Below, piece by piece: positions 59,758 to 64,000 of a DNA stretch of 64,000 bases. How positions within the stretch are numbered: position 1 is the stretch's first letter; the number at the start of each line of letters is the position of its first letter. The stretch is from Propionispora vibrioides. Lineage in GTDB: Bacteria > Bacillota > Negativicutes > Propionisporales > Propionisporaceae. Under the pieces are notes generated by a model that worked only from the letters and a program-made list of their open reading frames with translations, searched no databases and was not told the origin of the DNA. The translations under genes were made by a program, and so were the position numbers. The stretch covers positions 1 to 64,000 of the forward strand of contig NZ_FODY01000023.1 in the NCBI RefSeq assembly GCF_900110485.1, in the 5' to 3' direction.

Positions 59758-60857
59758 GTTCTTGCGCTTGTTTTTTGTCTGCCATTAAAAACACATGTCG
59801 TGCCTCCTATACGGAAACATTGGTTGCATGATACGCACTTTGCCTGACCACGGTCACCTTTTTGCCACCGGTTGATCAGGTCGCTCTCACGAATCAGCGG
59901 CCGACAGAGAGCAAAGTATTCCAGCCCAGTTTGATTGAGAATCTCCGTCAATGAAGCAAATTCACGGTTACCGCCTACTAATATTACCGGTACGCTAATT
60001 TGTCGCGCAATTTCAACCGCATAAGGCTGAAAGTAGGATTCTTGCTCCGCTGTCTTAATCATCCGTATCGTCCCCTCATTCGGGCGCGACGAACCTATCC
60101 CGCCACTGATTTCAATGGCGCCAATTCCCATTCGGGCTAATGTCTCACATATATATCTGCAGTCGGCAAAACTCATCCCCTGCTCCATAAAATCATCACA
60201 GTTGATTTTAACGAGAACCGGATAGTCAGGACCGACCTTCTCCCTGATCGCCTCATATGTTTCCAGAAGGATTTTCGCCCTATTGCCGATACTGCCGCCA
60301 TAATCATCGGTTCTGCGGTTATAATAGGGGGTTAAAAACTTGCTTAACAGGTACCCGTGCGCCCCATGTAGCTGGACACCGTCAAATCCGGCTTGCTTTG
60401 CCCTGAGAGCTGCGTCAGCGAAAGCCATTTGTACAAAGTGAATATCCTGCACCGTCATTTCTTGCGGAGTCGTTTTGTAGCGTAAATCTTCCACAGCGCT
60501 CGGCCCCCACATTACTTTGTCATCTGTACGGGAAGTCTGAGATCCCATACATACAAGCTGCATAATGATCCTCGTATCATGCCGGTGGCACATCTTGGTT
60601 AGCTTTTCATATTCAGCAATAAATGAGTCGTCATAAATACCCATTTGACGTGGCAGTGGTTCTTCTAAATCGCTCACATACGTAAGACCGGTGATAATCG
60701 TGCCAACTCCACCCTTAGCCAAATCTTCGTACACCTGGAATAGCTCTTCGGTCATGTGCCCGCTCTTATCGGCAAAACCATCATATGTTGCCGACCGGAC
60801 AAACCGGTTTTTCAGCCTCATTCCTGCCAATGAAGTTTGATCAAACAATGATTTCAT
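59754..60857 (-). CDS. NADH:flavin oxidoreductase (old yellow enzyme family)
   Basis: 367-aa TIM-barrel FMN enzyme. LKNRFVRSAT binds FMN; GVQLHGAHGYLLSKFL and YNRRTDDYGGSIGNR are classical; PVLVKINCDD and VILVGGNRE follow. A C-terminal CVSCNQC..C set may bind a [4Fe-4S] cluster, as in 2-enoate-reductase-type members. Probably reduces an enoate, enone or toxic electrophile. AAGGAGCG precedes ATG. A MarR-type palindrome lies upstream at 61054-61073. Confidence 0.92.
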   Translation of the reverse strand: MKSLFDQTSLAGMRLKNRFVRSATYDGFADKSGHMTEELFQVYEDLAKGGVGTIITGLTYVSDLEEPLPRQMGIYDDSFIAEYEKLTKMCHRHDTRIIMQLVCMGSQTSRTDDKVMWGPSAVEDLRYKTTPQEMTVQDIHFVQMAFADAALRAKQAGFDGVQLHGAHGYLLSKFLTPYYNRRTDDYGGSIGNRAKILLETYEAIREKVGPDYPVLVKINCDDFMEQGMSFADCRYICETLARMGIGAIEISGGIGSSRPNEGTIRMIKTAEQESYFQPYAVEIARQISVPVILVGGNREFASLTEILNQTGLEYFALCRPLIRESDLINRWQKGDRGQAKCVSCNQCFRIGGTTCVFNGRQKTSART

Positions 60858-61053
60858 TTTGATTCGCTCCTTTTTATTGATTGGGATACCTCAGAGCGCC
60901 CCTTGCCGGATATGGCCAAATCTATAAGCCATCCTCCAATATGTGCGCATCATAGATTCGAATTTTAGAAAATATCAGTATCCCTTAACCAACCAACTCA
61001 CATACAAACGGCTTAATCTATCCGGTACCGCTGGGTTTACACTACGCCTCATC

Positions 61054-61073
61054 TTATGTGTATATACACGTAA
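61054..61073. promoter_or_regulatory. MarR operator, site 1 (before the oxidoreductase)
   Basis: TTATGTGTATATACACGTAA, an 18/20 palindrome with core GTGTATATACAC, identical to the core of site 2. It stands between the MarR gene stop and the oxidoreductase start. The 60858-61053 stretch shows no gene. Confidence 0.7.
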
Positions 61074-61115
61074 TTACGAATAGGTTATTCCCACCCGCCT
61101 TATATATAGTATCTC

Positions 61116-61559
61116 TTAAGGTACAAGCGCTTCCAGCTTTGACAACAGTTGTGTGAGTTTTGCCAAATCCGCTTCCCCCATATACTCTTCTATAGACTTT
61201 TGCGCCTCTTTCCAGAGCGTCCAGCCCCTTAACACTGCAGCTTTACCGCCTTGCGTCAGCATGATCTCCCGGGTCCGCGAATCTTTCCCAGGCTTAACAG
61301 TGATCAGTCCGCTATCGATTAAAGGTTTCATATTCCTGCTTAGAGTAGTCCGGTCAATGCGCATGATTCGGGCCAATTCACTCATTGTAATATGTTCCGC
61401 TACTTCAAGATGCCGCAATAATCCCAACTGAGCCGTAGTAAGTCCGCTGGGGGTCAATACTTCATCATAAAATTGGGTTACCGCGTGAGCAGCCCTGCGT
61501 ATATTCATACAATTGCACGGGCTGGGATGTTTCGGATAAACTTCATTAATGTGCTTCAT
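61116..61559 (-). CDS. MarR-family regulator, probable repressor of the oxidoreductase operon
   Basis: 147 aa with winged helix: GLTTAQLGLLRHLEVAEHITMSELARIM, RIDRTTLSRNMKPLIDSGLI and the wing KPGKDSRTREIMLT. ATG 61559 is chosen (AGAAGGTGG upstream; the GTG 61568 abuts the site). CNCMN near residue 20 contains paired cysteines that could sense electrophiles or oxidation, fitting control of a flavin oxidoreductase. Its own promoter region carries a copy of the GTGTATATACAC palindrome, so autoregulation is likely. Confidence 0.88.
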   Translation of the reverse strand: MKHINEVYPKHPSPCNCMNIRRAAHAVTQFYDEVLTPSGLTTAQLGLLRHLEVAEHITMSELARIMRIDRTTLSRNMKPLIDSGLITVKPGKDSRTREIMLTQGGKAAVLRGWTLWKEAQKSIEEYMGEADLAKLTQLLSKLEALVP

Positions 61560-61589
61560 AACAGCCACCTTCTACAATACAAACAATAA

Positions 61590-61609
61590 TTAAGTGTATA
61601 TACACATTT
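61590..61609. promoter_or_regulatory. MarR operator, site 2 (autoregulatory)
   Basis: TTAAGTGTATATACACATTT with the 12-bp core GTGTATATACAC (61594-61605), 35 bases upstream of the MarR start. Confidence 0.7.
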
Positions 61610-61727
61610 ATAATTATATTATTTCTTCCGACACGCGTCAAGCATCTACAGCAAGATTCCTCTGGCGAACTGGGCCAATGGCTAAATAACGCATGATTCC
61701 GCAAGTTGAACACACGTCCCAAAAACA

Positions 61728-62192
61728 TTAATGATTTTCTTCCGAAAATTGATTTGCTTGTTTAAGAATATTGCTGCCCACTTTTTCAATTAAATTCAGC
61801 AGCGTTTCTCTGTCCTGTTTGCTAAAACCGTCCAGCATAGTTTGATTCCAGGCGTCCAGAATAGCAAACAACGCCGGTTTGATGGCATCAGCCTTATCCG
61901 TTGTGTAAATATTATAAGCCCGTTTATCAGTTTCGCTCACTTTTCTAATTACATAGTTCTCATTGACCAGCTTGGCCACCGCTCTGGCTGTTGTCGCTTT
62001 GTCAATCTTAACCATATCGGACAGTTGTTCCTGACTAATTCCGTTATTTTCAAACAGATTAATCAAAAAAATATACTGTCCACTTCCCAAATTGTACTTT
62101 TTTAATTGAGCATTAAAAAAAATCTGGCTATACCGGTAAATCAGTGATACATGCTTTCCGAATCTGTCTTTAATCAAAATAGCTGCCCCCAA
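61728..62192 (-). CDS. MarR-family regulator linked to an efflux gene
   Basis: 154 aa (TTG 62192 or TTG 62177, the second with GGGGGCAGC upstream). Winged helix: GSGQYIFLINLFENNGISQEQL, VKIDKATTARAVAKLV and wing KVSETDKRAYNIY. It follows the DHA2 efflux gene on the same strand by 80 bases, a common efflux/regulator pair. The palindrome of the neighbouring MarR gene is not found upstream of it. Confidence 0.88.
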   Translation of the reverse strand: MGAAILIKDRFGKHVSLIYRYSQIFFNAQLKKYNLGSGQYIFLINLFENNGISQEQLSDMVKIDKATTARAVAKLVNENYVIRKVSETDKRAYNIYTTDKADAIKPALFAILDAWNQTMLDGFSKQDRETLLNLIEKVGSNILKQANQFSEENH

Positions 62193-62271
62193 AATAGCAT
62201 CGTTCCCGCTGCTTCTTCAACTACATAAAAATTATATAAATATCCGCCGGCAAAGTAAAGAAAAAGTATTT

Positions 62272-63692
62272 TCAAGCCGACTTCTGCAAATAGCTCCTCC
62301 GTTTAAACGATACAGCAGCACCGATTCCCGCCAGACAAGCCGCCACCGCAATAGCGGTATGATACCCTGCCAGAAAACCGGCAAATTGGCCACCCGCCGC
62401 CGCAACCTGTCCCAGCGCTTGCTGGCTGCGGTTTTCAAAAACCGCCACCGCTACTGCCACACCGCTTACCATCCCCACATTACGGACAAGTGAGTTAATT
62501 CCCCCCACCAACCCTACCTTTCCCGGCGGGGCGGCGCTCAACACACTATGATTGTTTGGCGCCTGAAACAGCCCATTGCCAATGCCGATCACTACCTGGC
62601 TGCCTATCACTTGCCAGATAGCGGCCTGTTCATTCAAAGAAGCGAGATAAAACAAACCGCTCATCGTAACAAATAAGCCTGTCGCAGTCATTGTGGCAGG
62701 ATTGGTCTTTTCCGAAAGATAGCCGCTGACCGGTGCGATCAGTGCAATGCACAAGGGTAGCGGCGTATAATGACCAAGCCGATCTGTACCGGCGTTGCCT
62801 GCAATACCTGATCCAAATAAAAAGGAAGCAAAATATTGTTGGCAAATAACGCCATATAAGCCAGCATAGCCGAAATCGTTCCGGACAGCAACGACTCATT
62901 CTTAAACAAACTCAGCTCAATCATCGGATATTCTTTACGAACTTCACACCGAAAGAACAACCAAAATGCCGCGATAGCCACCAACAAGCTACCGACCGTC
63001 AGGGGAGAACGCCACCCCCATTCCTGGCCATGGCTGATGACCAACAGCAATGTTGTCATAGCCAAAGCAAATAAAACTGCTCCCGCGTAATCAAAGGGTT
63101 TCTGCCCCTGACTTTTTTCCCATGGTAAAATCATATAGCCAAACAACAAAGTAACAAGTCCAATCGGGATATTAATATAAAAAATTGACTGCCAGACAAA
63201 ATGGCCAATCAAAATTCCGCCCAAACTGGGACCGGCCAATGAGCCTAGTGCTACAAATGTGCTGTTTATCCCCATTGCCCTCCCCCGCTCAGTTCCCGGA
63301 AAGGCAGTACTGACAATGGCCAACGCATTGGCCATCAGCATGGCAGCGCCAATAGACTGCAGTATTCTGGCAAGCACCAGGGACCAAATCGTTTCGGCCA
63401 TACAACATAGAAAAGAACCGGCTACGAATACTCCCATACCAGTTAAATAAATCTGCCGTTTGCCATGCAAGTCGCTTACCTTACCAAAGAGCGGTAAAAA
63501 ACTGGATATGCCTAAAAGGTAAGCCGAAACCACCCACTGCACCAGAGAAAGGGTTACCTGTAGTTGGGCTCCAATAGCCGGCAAAGCGACATTGACAATT
63601 CCGGCGTCCAAAGTGGCCATAAATGTCCCCAGCGACGTAACCCCCAGAATCATCCATTTGTAATACTTCTCTTGCTTGATCAATTTTTTCAT
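62272..63692 (-). pseudogene. DHA2-family (EmrB/QacA-like) MFS efflux transporter, frameshifted
   Basis: Two overlapping frames make up one 14-helix transporter of about 470 aa. The N-terminal part (63692 to about 62755; TLDAGIVNVALPAIG, LFGKVSDLHGKRQIYL, FPGTERGRAMGINS) and the C-terminal part (about 62760 to 62272; CIALIAPVSGYLSEKTNP, IGNGLFQAPNN) are both well preserved. The join, around 62750-62765, reads ATTATACGCCGCTACCC, where loss of one base or gain of two breaks an expected I-M-P-L-P-like run. Start ATG 63692 has AAGGAAGG upstream. Either a recent inactivation or a sequencing error. Confidence 0.8.
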
Positions 63693-64000
63693 TCCTTCAT
63701 CGCCTTCCTTGCTTTTCGTCAGGGTATGTCTTCTCAAAAACCAGCAGAGTGGTCAATGGTAAGTATTTTTTCGTCAGACTAGATAAAAATGGGAGAAATA
63801 ATGACTCCTATTTCCAAAGCACTAACGAGGCAGGGTACAAAGAGCACCGTCGATGAGCGTTTGGATCGTTTGAACACATACCTTGGCTGTAGGCTGGGCA
63901 GATATGAGAAACGACAGGAATCCCCCCCTGTCGTTTCTCACCATTCCTAATACAGCTATTTTTGTTGCATAGTTTAATCCAATGGTTTTTCCGTGGCTAA
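63693..64000. other. Right-edge gene-free stretch with a strong hairpin
   Basis: Holds a perfect 14-bp hairpin at 63905-63940 (TGAGAAACGACAGG and complement) without a T-run. The last 27 bases on the minus strand read LATEKPLD-stop and could be the end of a gene lying outside the window. Confidence 0.35.

Noticed and set aside
63974-64000. Nine minus-strand codons ending in a stop at the right edge
   Set aside because: Too short to identify; could be the end of an outside gene but cannot be supported.

Overview
The window looks like a chromosomal segment of a spore-former with a Gram-negative envelope, most likely Negativicutes/Sporomusaceae (Sporomusa/Pelosinus type). The reasons are strong AGGAGG-type ribosome sites and Firmicutes-style small regulators, combined with outer-membrane functions (LpxA, a PagL-like lipid A deacylase, a predicted beta-barrel protein), plus strictly anaerobic enzymes (glycyl radical enzyme with activase, indolepyruvate:ferredoxin oxidoreductase, ADP-forming acyl-CoA synthetase). 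The genus assignment is inference. No rRNA, tRNA or CRISPR array was seen.

Layout. 0-0.35 kb: start of an IS110-family element with a likely bridge-RNA leader. 0.35-5.9 kb: an acetyltransferase, two very large multidomain glycosyltransferases and an Hsp20 gene with its terminator and an operator-like promoter. 6-11 kb: an envelope region with a small membrane protein, an XRE regulator, two orphan OmpR-type DNA-binding proteins, a Spy/CpxP-like periplasmic protein, LpxA and an outer-membrane-like protein. 11-18 kb: two MFS genes, then a promoter/terminator-leader/MHS transporter/glycyl radical enzyme/activase operon whose active-site residues fit isethionate sulfite-lyase. 18-33.7 kb: a SfsA-GIY-YIG fusion, an O-methyltransferase, a heterodimeric ABC exporter, single-gene transporters and regulators, a cyclopropane fatty acid synthase, a PagL-like protein and a diguanylate cyclase. 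33.8-39 kb: cysteine desulfidase under a sigma-54 promoter with its probable activator, then murI and a TRIC/UPF0126 channel.

39-58 kb is a nearly unbroken minus-strand catabolic block. Read in transcription order it is: RpiR regulator, M20 amidohydrolase, HutF-like amidohydrolase, aconitase-X large and small subunits, D-2-hydroxyacid dehydrogenase, NitT/TauT-type binding protein, hutU, hutI, permease, ATPase, hutD, a second D-2-hydroxyacid dehydrogenase, iorA, iorB and an ADP-forming acyl-CoA synthetase. Urocanate can be followed on paper to glutamate (HutU, HutI, deiminase, amidase), with oxidative decarboxylation and substrate-level phosphorylation at the end of the block. The role of aconitase X here is unexplained. 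58-64 kb: an epoxyqueuosine-reductase-like protein and an old-yellow-enzyme oxidoreductase, apparently controlled by a MarR protein through a shared palindrome, then a second MarR and a frameshifted DHA2 efflux gene.

Two families of short (about 165 bp) terminal-inverted-repeat elements are scattered between genes. Several end exactly at the TA of a neighbouring gene's stop codon. One family keeps an internal hairpin with compensatory changes. With the hut/aconitase-X block and the isethionate operon, these repeats are the most interesting content.
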